Assembly (NCBI RefSeq): GCF_014650495.1
Contig: NZ_BMVB01000022.1
Span: 51,999 to 115,998, forward strand
DNA: 64,000 bases
From: Streptomyces cinnamoneus
GTDB lineage: Bacteria; Actinomycetota; Actinomycetes; Streptomycetales; Streptomycetaceae
Direction of reading: 5' to 3'
The position numbers and the translations under genes were made by a program. Each line of letters starts with the position of its first letter. Position 1 is the stretch's first letter. A model generated the notes under the pieces. It was not told the DNA's origin and did no database searches. It worked only from the letters and a program-made list of their open reading frames with translations. Shown here piece after piece: positions 23,074 to 31,533 of the stretch.

Positions 23074-24450
23074 CTACCTCTGCCCCGCCTCCCTGATGTG
23101 GAGTTCGCTGGGGAACGCCGCCACGCCGAAGGCCGGTGGCACCGCCTCGTTCGCCAGCCGCAGCCGCTCGGCGGCCCGCTCCGGGAGGGGGAAGTGCGCG
23201 AACGTGCCCCGTACGACCCGGTCCGCGCCCATCGGCTCGGGGTCGAAGCGGCAGACGGTGACGAGCCGGTAGCCCTCGTGCCCGTAGCCCTCATACCGGC
23301 CGGCGCCGCCGCCGTACGCGTCCAGCAGGGCGACCTCCGCGATGCGGCGCGAGCCGTCCGCGTTGCGCGCGAGCTGGACCAGGCAGTCCACGGCGCTGTC
23401 GATCTGGTCGCGCAGCGCCTCGTACGGGATCTTGACCTCCGACATCGACGCCAGCGTCCGCAGCCGCATCAGCGCGTCCTCGGCGCTGTTCGCGTGCACG
23501 GTGGCCAGCGAGCCGTCGTGGCCGGTGGACATCGCCTGCAGCATGTCGAGGGTCTCGCCGCCGCGCACCTCGCCGACGATGATGCGGTCGGGGCGCATGC
23601 GCAGGGAGTTGCGGACGAGGTCGCGGATGGTGATGCGGCCCTTGCCCTCCACGTTGGGCGGGCGGGATTCGAGCCGGATGACGTGCGACTGCTGCAGCTG
23701 CAGCTCCGCCGCGTCCTCGACGGTGATGATGCGCTCGCCGTCCGGGATCAGCCCGGAGAGGGCGTTCAGCAGGGTCGTCTTGCCGGCGCCGGTCGGCCCG
23801 GAGACGACGACGTTGAACTTCGCGCGGACGAGCGCGGCCAGCAGCATCAGCATGTGCTCGTCCAGCGTGCCCAGGGCGATGAGCTCGTGGAGGGTGTAGG
23901 CGCGCGGGAAGCGGCGGATGGTGAGGGTCGCGCCGTTGAGGGCGAGCGGCGGGATGATGACGTTGACGCGCTCGCCGGACGGCAGCCGGGCGTCGACCAT
24001 CGGATTCGACTCGTCGACGCGGCGGTTGACGGTCGAGACGATGCGCTCGATGGTCTGCATCAGCTGCTCGTTGGAGGCGAAGCGGACGGGTACGAGCTCC
24101 ACGCGGCCGGCCCGTTCGACGAAGATCTGGTCGGGGCCGTTGACCATGATCTCGGTGACGGAGGGGTCCTCCAGGAGCGGCTCCAGGACGCCGAGGCCCA
24201 GTGCCTCGTCCACGACGCGCCTGATGAGGCGGTCGCGCTCGGCGGTGGAGAGGACGGGTCCCTCGCGGCTGATGATGTGGCCGAGCACGCGCTCCAGGCG
24301 GGAGCGGCGCTCGGCGGCGGCGAGGGCGGACATCTCGGCGAGGTCGATCTCTTCGAGCAGCTTCGCGCGGAAGACGGGGACGAGGTGGTCCGACTCCCGG
24401 CCGCCGTCGGGCGGGGCCTCGGGGGGAACGATGCGGGCGCGCAGGCTCAT
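23074..24450 (-). CDS. CpaF/TadA-type secretion ATPase
   Basis: The protein has 458 residues from an ATG at 24450 that overlaps the tadE stop by 4 nt. It is a hexameric secretion ATPase. The N-terminal domain contains EDPSVTEIMVNGPDQIFVER, followed by Walker A SGPTGAGKTTLLNAL (about 217-231), Asp box ITVEDAAELQL, Walker B DRIIVGEVRGGE and the His box GSLATVHANSAEDAL. It powers extension of the Tad/Flp pilus. A C-terminal extension of about 60 residues (from GGGAGRYEGYG on) goes beyond the usual core. Confidence 0.93.
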   Translation of the reverse strand: MSLRARIVPPEAPPDGGRESDHLVPVFRAKLLEEIDLAEMSALAAAERRSRLERVLGHIISREGPVLSTAERDRLIRRVVDEALGLGVLEPLLEDPSVTEIMVNGPDQIFVERAGRVELVPVRFASNEQLMQTIERIVSTVNRRVDESNPMVDARLPSGERVNVIIPPLALNGATLTIRRFPRAYTLHELIALGTLDEHMLMLLAALVRAKFNVVVSGPTGAGKTTLLNALSGLIPDGERIITVEDAAELQLQQSHVIRLESRPPNVEGKGRITIRDLVRNSLRMRPDRIIVGEVRGGETLDMLQAMSTGHDGSLATVHANSAEDALMRLRTLASMSEVKIPYEALRDQIDSAVDCLVQLARNADGSRRIAEVALLDAYGGGAGRYEGYGHEGYRLVTVCRFDPEPMGADRVVRGTFAHFPLPERAAERLRLANEAVPPAFGVAAFPSELHIREAGQR

Positions 24451-24929
24451 GGGGCACCGCCGAGGGCCGCGGCCGGGCAGGACATGGTGGCCCGGCGGGT
24501 GACGGTGAACCCCGTGCCGGGGATCAGGGCCGGCACCTCGACGGTGACGGTGGCGGTGACCTGCCCGCCGGCGGGGGCGCAGGCGGGGGCGGCGACGGCT
24601 GCGTCGGCCGCCACCCACGACGTCATCGCCGCCTTGCCGGCGGCGGCGGGGGCCGCTTCGGGCTCGTCGAGGGTGGCGGTACGGGCGGCGGCCCGGGCAC
24701 CGGTGCCGGCCTGTTGCGCGGCGAAGGCGGCGAGGCCGAGCTGGACACCGCCGAGGGCGACCAGGAGGAGCAGCGGGAGGAACCCGAGGAATTCGACGGA
24801 GACCGAGCCGCGGTCACCGCGACGGGGGCAGGGGCGGGAGCGGGGGCGGATGGACGGTGCCGGGTCGTGTCCGGGCCCGGGCCCGGGCGCCGGGGACCGA
24901 ACCGCGCTGCGCGCGGTGGGTAACGCCAT
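24447..24929 (-). CDS. TadE-like minor pilin
   Basis: The protein has 160 residues from an ATG at 24929 with GAGGA just upstream, inside the end of the previous gene. A Pro/Arg-rich N-terminus of about 38 residues precedes the pseudopilin site GDRG/SVSVEFLGFLPLLLLVAL and one hydrophobic helix, then an extracellular domain with two Cys residues. TadE/TadF pseudopilins are processed by the same A24 peptidase as Flp. The neighbouring upstream gene also ends in a TadE module, so the locus encodes two. Confidence 0.87.
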   Translation of the reverse strand: MALPTARSAVRSPAPGPGPGHDPAPSIRPRSRPCPRRGDRGSVSVEFLGFLPLLLLVALGGVQLGLAAFAAQQAGTGARAAARTATLDEPEAAPAAAGKAAMTSWVAADAAVAAPACAPAGGQVTATVTVEVPALIPGTGFTVTRRATMSCPAAALGGAP

Positions 24930-24932
24930 CGC

Positions 24933-26582
24933 TCAGTCCTCCCTCGCCATGCCCGCCGTGCTCTCCACCGGCCAGGGCCAGTTGAGCGTGCCCGGGAAGA
25001 GGACCGGGACCTGGAGTCTGACGCTCGCGCGGTAGACGCCGGCCTCCGCGGCGCAGGTCGGTTCGGACTGCCAGGACGGTGGCAGGTCCGACTGGGCCGC
25101 CGCCGGGCAGTCGCGGCCCACCGCGCCCGCGCGGGCGCCCTTGTCGGCCGCGTGGCCGGCGAGGGAGTAGGTGTAACCGACCAGTACGCACTGCCAGACC
25201 ACCGCCAGCGCGACCAGGATCAGGGGCAGTACGCCCGCGAACTCCAGGGCGATCTGACCGCGGTCGCCGGCCGCCCGTCGCCGGAAGCGGCCCGGTGCCG
25301 GTACCGGCGCCAGCTGGTCCGGCCCCGTACCGGCCCCACCGGCACCCGTACCGCCCCCGCCGCCCCCTATGGCACGGCGGCGCCGCAGGCCCGTGGCGGG
25401 GGCCGTGGCCAGGCCGAGTTCGCCGGCCAGGGTCCACAGGGCCTGGCGGACGCCGGAGCGGGCGTCCAGGTCCTGCATGCGGCCGGCGTCGACGGCGCCC
25501 TGCAGTTCCTTGTAGGCGGCCGGAACGGTCGTCCGGGCGGTGCGGGTGCCGGTGGTGCGGGCGACGAGGGGCGGCTGGATCTCCGCCTGGCGGGTGTGGC
25601 GGTTGACCACCGTCGTCGTCTCCTCGGGTTTGCGGATCTGCAGCCGTTCCCAGAGCCGGACCATGCGCTTGGCGGCCCGTACGCACACCACGTCCGGCGT
25701 GGTGACGAGGAGGGCCACGTCCGCCGTCTCGATGACCGCCGCGCCCGCGGCCGTGATCTGGGTGCCGCAGTCGACGACGACGACGTCGTAGCGGCTGCGC
25801 AGGGCGGCGGTGATCTGCCGGGAGGCGAGGTCGCCGACCTCCTCGCCGCGCTCGCCCTCCGCCGGGGCCAGCAGCAGGCCGACGCCGGTGGGGTGCGGGA
25901 AGACGGCGTCCTGCAGGACCCGCGGCGAGATGTCGCCGATGCCCACGAGGTCGGCGACCGATCGCCGGAACTGCACGTCGAGGTAGGAGGCGACGTCCCC
26001 CGACTGCAGGTCGAGGTCGGCCAGCGCCACGCTGCGCCCGGCGGCGCAGGCGGCGAGGGCGAGCTGGACGGCGGTGACGGTCGTCCCGACGCCGCCCTTG
26101 GCGCCGGCCACCGCGACGAGCGTGCCGCCGCCCGCCGGGGCGGGCCGGCCGTCCGGGGCCGCGCCCGCGCCGAGGTGGCGGCGCACACCCGTGGCCCAGT
26201 GCGCGGCCGACTGCACCCGCGCGGCCAGCTCCTCGTACGACAGCGGCAGCGCGGCCAGTCCGCGGGCCCCGCAGTCCATGGCGGCGGCGTAGAGGGCGGG
26301 CCCGGCGTCGGCGCTGATGAGGATGGAACCGGTGGCCGGGAAGCGCAGGGCGATCTCCCGGATGAGTTCGAGGGCGGGTACGGGCCCCACGTGCTCGTGG
26401 ACGAGGACGACCTCCGGCAGCTCCTCCACCGAGGCCGCGGCCAGCACGGCGAGGGTGTCGAGCAGCCGGGTCGAGTCGCCGGCCGTCCGCAGCGGTTCGA
26501 CGCCCGGGAGCTGGGCGAGCAGCCCGCTCACGGCGCGGGCGGCGTCCGGGTCGCCGACGGCCGGGAGGATTCTGATCGTCAC
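24933..26582 (-). CDS. CpaE/TadZ-like ATPase fused to a TadE module
   Basis: The protein has 549 residues from a GTG at 26582 with GGAGGAAGG 6 nt upstream. Residues 1-125 are a receiver-like domain. Residues 150-410 form a MinD/ParA-type ATPase with deviant Walker A AGAKGGVGTTVTAV (160-173), switch I LADLDLQSGDVASYLD and Walker B YDVVVVDCGTQI. A Gly-rich linker (about 415-438) leads to a complete TadE module: pseudopilin site DRG/QIALEF (440-448), a hydrophobic helix and an extracellular tail with two Cys. No stop codon separates the two parts. CpaE localises pilus machinery; joining it to a pseudopilin would place the ATPase at the membrane, unless the tail is cut off at the GQIALEF site. 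Confidence 0.85.
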   Translation of the reverse strand: MTIRILPAVGDPDAARAVSGLLAQLPGVEPLRTAGDSTRLLDTLAVLAAASVEELPEVVLVHEHVGPVPALELIREIALRFPATGSILISADAGPALYAAAMDCGARGLAALPLSYEELAARVQSAAHWATGVRRHLGAGAAPDGRPAPAGGGTLVAVAGAKGGVGTTVTAVQLALAACAAGRSVALADLDLQSGDVASYLDVQFRRSVADLVGIGDISPRVLQDAVFPHPTGVGLLLAPAEGERGEEVGDLASRQITAALRSRYDVVVVDCGTQITAAGAAVIETADVALLVTTPDVVCVRAAKRMVRLWERLQIRKPEETTTVVNRHTRQAEIQPPLVARTTGTRTARTTVPAAYKELQGAVDAGRMQDLDARSGVRQALWTLAGELGLATAPATGLRRRRAIGGGGGGTGAGGAGTGPDQLAPVPAPGRFRRRAAGDRGQIALEFAGVLPLILVALAVVWQCVLVGYTYSLAGHAADKGARAGAVGRDCPAAAQSDLPPSWQSEPTCAAEAGVYRASVRLQVPVLFPGTLNWPWPVESTAGMARED

Positions 26583-26600
26583 CGTGGGCCTTCCTCCATC

Positions 26601-26672
26601 ACTTGTCGCCGTCGAAGGTGTCCGTGTTGCTGCTTGTGTACGTGCTACTTGTCGCCGTCGAGGGTGTACGTG
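26601..26672 (-). repeat. Duplicated 3' end of cpaB
   Basis: The last 26 nt of the cpaB coding region plus stop (26647-26672) recur at 26601-26626 with about two differences, period 46 nt. Both copies code for TYTLDGDK or TDTFDGDK followed by a stop (TAG and TGA). The second copy stands in the spacer before the cpaE-tadE ribosome site. Confidence 0.75.
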
Positions 26673-27382
26673 CGGTCCCCGCTGCTGACGCCCGCGTCGC
26701 CGCCGGGAGCGACGAGCGCGAGCCGGACGTGCGTGGCGAACGACTCCGCGTACGCGACGCGCTGGGCGTCCCGCGTGTCGAGCGCGAAGGTGATCGGCAC
26801 GGCCTCGCCCGCCTGCCGGGTGCTGGAGGCGGTGGTGCGGCTGCCGCCGCCGTCCCGGTCGCGGTCGAAGGGGGTGAGCTTGCCGACGTTCATGACCTGC
26901 GCACCGCTGACGATGACCTTGGAGACGGGCTTGGCGCCCTGCTCCTTGCTGTCGAAGGTGGCGTAGATGTTCACCCGCGCACCGGGGTTGATCTTGCCGG
27001 CGACGCCCGTCGCCGCGTCGATCATGATGGCGATCTCCTGCTTGCCGGGCTCCAGCGCCGGCCGGGCGACGATCATGTCGGTCTGCAGGAGCGAGCCCTT
27101 GCGCAGCGGCGTGACGGTGATCTTGCCGCGCAGGGCGGAGAGGTCGGTGACGGCGGTCGGCGGGAGCCAGCGCTCGGGCACGGAGATCTTCTCGAACGCG
27201 TCCGTCTTCCGCTCCAGGTCCTGGTAGGCGGGGACGTCGGACCGGAGCCGGTAGGCGGTGGTCTCGGGGCCGACCTTGGACTCGGCGTCGTGGATGACGG
27301 AGAACACTCCGGCGAACGCGCCGACGGCACACAGGACCGACAGGAGCAGCAGGATGATCCCGCGGCGCTGACGTGAATTCAT
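26645..27382 (-). CDS. cpaB: CpaB/RcpC-like SAF-domain pilus protein
   Basis: The protein has 245 residues from an ATG at 27382 with GAGG upstream. One N-terminal membrane helix (GIILLLLSVLCAVGAFAGV) is followed by an extracellular part with a SAF-like beta-clip (ISVPERWLPPTAVTDLSALRGKI) and an RcpC-like domain (INPGARVNIYATFDSKEQGAKPVSKVIVSGAQVM). CpaB/RcpC proteins assemble the conduit of Tad pili through the envelope. It is the second gene of the operon. Its 3' end is partly duplicated downstream. Confidence 0.88.
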   Translation of the reverse strand: MNSRQRRGIILLLLSVLCAVGAFAGVFSVIHDAESKVGPETTAYRLRSDVPAYQDLERKTDAFEKISVPERWLPPTAVTDLSALRGKITVTPLRKGSLLQTDMIVARPALEPGKQEIAIMIDAATGVAGKINPGARVNIYATFDSKEQGAKPVSKVIVSGAQVMNVGKLTPFDRDRDGGGSRTTASSTRQAGEAVPITFALDTRDAQRVAYAESFATHVRLALVAPGGDAGVSSGDRTYTLDGDK

Positions 27383-27433
27383 GGGACGGCGAACCTCGTT
27401 CGTGGCCTGTTCGGGATGTGACCGGTCTGCGGT

Positions 27434-28348
27434 TCAGCGGCTGGACGGCGCCGGGGAGGCGACCCGCGCCGGAGCGCTCCGGGCGGGGCCCGGTGGGTCG
27501 AGGGCGTGCGTCCCGCCGGCGCGGGCCACCGGCGCGCAGCAGAACCCGCAGCGGTCGCCGATGAGTTCGAGCCCGCACCAGTGGCACTCCTCGCGCCGCA
27601 CGGACGCGATGAGCTGGTACAGCACGGACGGATCGGGGATGGCGGCCGCGAACTCGACCGCCCGGTGGGTGCCCCACCAGCGCCGGGACTCCTCCGGCAG
27701 CGGGAGCACCTCCTGGACGCCCTCGACCCGCCACTGCGGGGCGACGGTGTCGGTGACCCAGTCGTCGCCGCCCCGGCGGGGCCGGCCGCGGGCGACGGTC
27801 ATGCGGGTGGCGAAGCCGGGGCCCTCGGGGACCTCGCCGGCGCCGGTGCGGACGATGCGGCGGGACGGATTGACGAGGACCCCGAAGTGGGCGCCGGGCA
27901 GCAGGGACGTGAGGTGCGCGCCGAGCCCGACGTCGACGTGGTCGAGGCGGGAGACGGAGGACAGGTGCGCGCCGGCGTAGATGTAGTGCGCGAGCAGGCG
28001 CGCGGCGGAGGCGAGCACGCCGGGGGTGAGGTCGGACACCGACAGCTGCCGTAACTGCCGGGCCAGTACGCCCACGGCCAGCGGGGGCAGCCCCATGGGC
28101 AGGAGGGCGACGCGGTCGCTCTCCAGGACGGACCGCACAGTGTGCAGACGGCGCACGTACGCGGCCGGGAGGGTGTCGGGGTAGAGCACGACCAGATGTC
28201 CGCACTGCTCCAGCAGGACGGCCGCCTGGGTGACCGCCGTCTCCAGCGGCTGCGCCTCGGGTGGCTGCAGCACGGCGGCGGCCGGGGCGGGTCCGCCGGG
28301 CGGAGGGAGCACCAGGTCGGCGCTGGTGACCGCTATCGCAATCGGCAC
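27434..28348 (-). CDS. Unknown protein with C-terminal zinc ribbon, first gene of the Tad operon
   Basis: The protein has 304 residues from a GTG at 28348, chosen because GGGGAAG lies 5 nt upstream; a GTG at 28366 is possible. The N-terminal part looks like an alpha/beta domain (AVTSADLVLPPPG, VLLEQCGHLVVLYPDTLPA). Near the C-terminus CHWCGLELIGDRCGFC has the CxxC-x8-CxxC spacing of a zinc ribbon. It was not recognised as a named family. It stands 51 nt upstream of cpaB on the same strand, so it is probably cotranscribed and may be a cytoplasmic regulator or organiser of the pilus. Confidence 0.7.
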   Translation of the reverse strand: MPIAIAVTSADLVLPPPGGPAPAAAVLQPPEAQPLETAVTQAAVLLEQCGHLVVLYPDTLPAAYVRRLHTVRSVLESDRVALLPMGLPPLAVGVLARQLRQLSVSDLTPGVLASAARLLAHYIYAGAHLSSVSRLDHVDVGLGAHLTSLLPGAHFGVLVNPSRRIVRTGAGEVPEGPGFATRMTVARGRPRRGGDDWVTDTVAPQWRVEGVQEVLPLPEESRRWWGTHRAVEFAAAIPDPSVLYQLIASVRREECHWCGLELIGDRCGFCCAPVARAGGTHALDPPGPARSAPARVASPAPSSR

Positions 28349-28514
28349 GTCGGCTTCCCCGTTCACTCCGGCCGCGGGGGCTCCGGCGGTCGCAGATCGA
28401 TACTGCCCGGTGCTGGTGCCTCCGCACTTTATCCACGAATGGAGCGGCTGAGAACCGTTCCTCGATGTTTGCCCCACGGCCCGGTGGGACGGCCCGCCGA
28501 CCCTTGACGAACGC

Positions 28515-28530
28515 ATTGGTATGGACCACC
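28515..28530 (+). promoter_or_regulatory. DasR-like site (dre) before the chitinase gene
   Basis: ATTGGTATGGACCACC matches the DasR consensus ACTGGTCTAGACCACT at 12 of 16 positions, keeping both half-sites TGGT and GACCAC. It lies 92 nt upstream of the chitinase start. DasR, the GntR-family N-acetylglucosamine sensor of Streptomyces, controls chitinase genes through such sites, so the position fits its target. Confidence 0.6.
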
Positions 28531-28621
28531 TTTACGCGCATACGGCGGCCACCGTTCCCTCGTCGACACCCGCGTCACCACCCCCATCACCGCGCCAACT
28601 CCCTTCCCACCGGAGGCAGTC

Positions 28622-30331
28622 GTGGAACGCGTCCCCCACAGATTCAGCCGGTACCGTCGGTTCCGCCGCTTGAGCAGCGCCGTTGTCGTCCTCGCCCTCA
28701 CAGTGAGCGGTGCCGGCGCCGGCGCCGGCACGGCAACAGCCGCAACCGCCGCAGACGTCAATCTCGTCAAGAACCCCGGGTTCGAGTCCGGCCTCGCCGG
28801 CTGGACGTGCTCGGGCGACAGCGGCACCACCGTCGCCTCCCCCGTCCGTTCCGGAACGGCCGCACTCAGGGCCGCCCCCGCCGGGGCGGACAACGCCACG
28901 TGCTCGCAGACCGTCGCCGTGCGGCCCGGCTCCTCGTACACGCTCAGCGCCTGGGTCCAGGGCGCGTACGTCCACCTCGGCGCGAGCGGCACCGGCACCA
29001 CGGACGTCTCGACGTGGACGCCGAGCGCGGGCGACTGGCAGCGGCTCACCACCGCTTTCACAACCGGAACGAACACCACCTCGGTGACGGTCCGCCTGCA
29101 CGGCTGGTACGGGCAGCCCGCCTACCTCGCGGACGACGTCACCCTCACCGGGCCCGGCGGAGGCGACCCGGGCGAGCCCGTGCCGGCCGCGCCCGGCGGC
29201 CTCACCGCCGGGGCCGTCACGGCGTCGTCGGTCGCCCTGTCGTGGAACCCCGTCCCCGGGGCGACCGGCTACACCGTCTACCGGGGCGGCACCGCGGACC
29301 GGAGCGTCACCGGCGCCTCGGCCACCGTCACCGGCCTGGCCCCGGCCACCTCGTACCGCTTCGAGGTGACGGCCACCAACGCGGCCGGCGAGTCCCCGAG
29401 GTCCGCGGCGGTCACCGCCACCACGGCCGCGGGCAGCGGCGGCGGCCCGGACGTCCCCCGGCACGCCGTCACCGGCTACTGGCAGAACTTCGCCAACGGC
29501 GCCACGGTCCAGAAGATCGCCGACGTGCCGCGCCAGTACGACATCATCGCCGTCGCCTTCGCGGAGGCCACGGCCGTGCCCGGGGCCGTCACCTTCGCCC
29601 TCGACCCGGCGCTCAAGTACGGCGAGGCGCAGTTCAAGGCCGACATCGCCGCCAAGCAGGCGGCCGGCACGTCCGTCGTCCTGTCCGTCGGCGGCGAGCG
29701 GGGCACGGTGCGCGTCAACGACGCCGCGTCCGCCGCCAACTTCGCCGACAGCCTCCACGCGCTGATGCAGAAGTACGGCTTCAACGGCGTCGACATCGAC
29801 CTGGAGAACGGGATCGACCCCACCCACATGACGCAGGCGCTGCGCGCGCTGTCGGCGAAGGCGGGCAGCAAGCTGGTCATCACCATGGCGCCGCAGACCC
29901 TCGACATGCAGTCGACGTCGGCCGGCTACTTCCGGACGGCCCTCAACATCAAGGACATCCTCACCGTCGTCAACACACAGTTCTACAACAGCGGTTCGAT
30001 GAACGGCTGCGACGGCAAGGTGTACGCGCAGGGCTCGGTGGACTTCCTCACCGCACTGGCCTGCATCCAGCTGGAGGGCGGCCTCGCGCCCTCGCAGGTC
30101 GGCCTGGGCCTGCCGGCCTCACCGCGCGGCGCGGGCAGCGGCTACGTGGCGCCCTCGGTGGTCAACGACGCGCTCGACTGCCTGACCAGGGGCACCGGCT
30201 GCGGAACGTTCAAGCCCGCGAAGACGTACCCGGGCCTCAGGGGCGCGATGACCTGGTCGACGAACTGGGACGCGGCGAGCGGCAACGCCTGGTCGAACGC
30301 GGTCGGCCCGCACGTCCACGGGCTGCCGTAG
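28622..30331 (+). CDS. Secreted GH18 chitinase with carbohydrate-binding and FnIII domains
   Basis: The protein has 569 residues from a GTG at 28622 behind GGAGG. Domains in order: signal peptide (1-42, cleaved near TATAATAA); a CBM-type beta sandwich (about 45-175, LVKNPGFESGLAGWTCSG); a fibronectin type III domain (about 188-275, PGGLTAGAVTASSVALSW); and a GH18 barrel (about 285-569). The catalytic segment FNGVDIDLEN carries the DxDxE triad, with Glu as acid/base. It should hydrolyse chitin outside the cell. Domain order and the barrel sequence (YWQNFANG, MAPQTLDM) resemble the ChiC/ChiD-type Streptomyces enzymes. A DasR-like operator precedes it. Confidence 0.93.
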   Translation: MERVPHRFSRYRRFRRLSSAVVVLALTVSGAGAGAGTATAATAADVNLVKNPGFESGLAGWTCSGDSGTTVASPVRSGTAALRAAPAGADNATCSQTVAVRPGSSYTLSAWVQGAYVHLGASGTGTTDVSTWTPSAGDWQRLTTAFTTGTNTTSVTVRLHGWYGQPAYLADDVTLTGPGGGDPGEPVPAAPGGLTAGAVTASSVALSWNPVPGATGYTVYRGGTADRSVTGASATVTGLAPATSYRFEVTATNAAGESPRSAAVTATTAAGSGGGPDVPRHAVTGYWQNFANGATVQKIADVPRQYDIIAVAFAEATAVPGAVTFALDPALKYGEAQFKADIAAKQAAGTSVVLSVGGERGTVRVNDAASAANFADSLHALMQKYGFNGVDIDLENGIDPTHMTQALRALSAKAGSKLVITMAPQTLDMQSTSAGYFRTALNIKDILTVVNTQFYNSGSMNGCDGKVYAQGSVDFLTALACIQLEGGLAPSQVGLGLPASPRGAGSGYVAPSVVNDALDCLTRGTGCGTFKPAKTYPGLRGAMTWSTNWDAASGNAWSNAVGPHVHGLP

Positions 30332-30392
30332 CGCGGGGCGCCGGACGGGCAGCGGTGGTCGCCGGACGGGCCGGGCGGGCGGACGCGCGCCA

Positions 30393-30420
30393 CCGGACGG
30401 GCCGGGCGCGGCCCGTCCGG
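30393..30420. terminator. Bidirectional terminator between chitinase and protease genes
   Basis: CCGGACGGGCC (30393-30403) and GGCCCGTCCGG (30410-30420) form a perfect 11-bp stem with a 6-nt loop, between the convergent chitinase (stop 30331) and protease (stop 30431) genes. Two further CGGACGGGC copies upstream make the segment repetitive. Confidence 0.75.
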
Positions 30421-30430
30421 CGGTCGGGCG

Positions 30431-31318
30431 TCAGCGCAGCGCGCCCTCTTCCTCCTCCTCACCCGGCTTGGGCAGCTCGCAGCCCGGCAGGCCGAGGTCG
30501 AGCTTGTTGCCGGCGGCGAAGCACTTGGCGATGCCGTACGTCTGCTGGGCGTAGTTGATGCCGCGGCGGACGGTCACGTTGCCGTTGGCGTCGACCTCGC
30601 ACGGGTTGTTCATCGTGCAGCGTTCGCCGCTCTCGTTGCCGGTGTTGTTGACGGCGACGACCTTGCCGGTGTTCACGTCGACAACGGGCGAACCGGACGT
30701 TCCGCCTATGGTGTTGCACGCCGGGGTGTAGCGGGCCGAGTCCTTCCAGGTCCAGTCGGCCTCACGGAGCTGGGGGACGAAGCCGTCGATGTTGCAGGAG
30801 TAGATCCGCTTCCAGTAGCCGGAGACGACCTTGATCGGGGTGCCGGCGGCGGGGTGGTCGGCCGACAGGGCGAGCGCGCTGATGCCGTACTGCTGCTTGA
30901 TCTTCGCGTAGGTGGTGTTCAGCTCGTAGACGGTGATGTCGGTGTCGGTCATGGTGGCGTACGAGACCTTGACGGCGCGCAGCGTGGCGACCTTGCCCGC
31001 GGTGGAGTTGAGCAGGCCGAAGGTGCGGCTGGAGGGCTGGTCGGTGATGACCTCGCCGGCGCCGGGCATGCCGGATTCCAGACAGTGGCCGTTGGTCAGC
31101 ACGAGGGCCGGGTCGTTGTCGGCCGAGCCGGGCAGGCGGATCAGGGAGCCGGAGCAGTTGCTGAGCGCCACCGTGCCGGCGAAGTCGACGGCCTTGGATG
31201 TGGCCCCCGCCTTCTCCTGCTGCTGCGGGGCCGCGCCGGCCTGGGCGGTGCCGGCGCCGGCCAGGGTGGCTCCGGTGAGCAGCAGCGTGGCGAGTGCGCT
31301 GACGAGAGGTCGTCTCAT
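30431..31318 (-). CDS. Secreted trypsin-like serine protease
   Basis: The protein has 295 residues from an ATG at 31318. A signal peptide (1-27, LLLTGATLAGAGTAQA) is followed by a chymotrypsin-fold domain. The His is in VLTNGHCLE, the Asp in MTDTDITVYEL and the Ser in IGGTSGSPVVD, so the catalytic triad is complete. Four Cys residues in the protease part can form disulphides. It ends in a Glu-rich tail (PGEEEEEGALR), which is unusual for this family. It is probably an extracellular degradative protease in the same secreted-hydrolase group as the flanking chitinase and carboxypeptidase. Confidence 0.9.
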   Translation of the reverse strand: MRRPLVSALATLLLTGATLAGAGTAQAGAAPQQQEKAGATSKAVDFAGTVALSNCSGSLIRLPGSADNDPALVLTNGHCLESGMPGAGEVITDQPSSRTFGLLNSTAGKVATLRAVKVSYATMTDTDITVYELNTTYAKIKQQYGISALALSADHPAAGTPIKVVSGYWKRIYSCNIDGFVPQLREADWTWKDSARYTPACNTIGGTSGSPVVDVNTGKVVAVNNTGNESGERCTMNNPCEVDANGNVTVRRGINYAQQTYGIAKCFAAGNKLDLGLPGCELPKPGEEEEEGALR

Positions 31319-31533
31319 GGGGGGTGGTCCTCTCCGATCACAGGTGCTCGGTTTTGACGTGTGCATTGTTGGTGTCGGTGAGGGAGTGCGGCAATCGGCC
31401 TGTCTAAAGTGACGGGGAAGTTGGCCTGATTCGCCCGCATCCGGCTGCTTGACCTGCTCATGCCAGCACTCGAACACTGAGAAGGCTCACCCACCGCATT
31501 CGTCGCACGAACGGACCCCCAGGAGGCGGCCGC

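Noticed and set aside
21949..25035. Very long plus-strand open frame (over 1000 codons) through the Tad locus
   Set aside because: It is the antisense shadow of tadB, cpaF and tadE in GC-rich DNA; it has no ribosome site, and its translation is low-complexity (His/Gly/Asp/Gln-rich) with no domain.
26583..28541. Upstream extension of the CpaE-TadE frame
   Set aside because: The frame stays open for about 650 more codons, but this part overlaps cpaB and its neighbour in another frame and reads as Arg/Pro-rich noise. The GTG at 26582 has a strong ribosome site.
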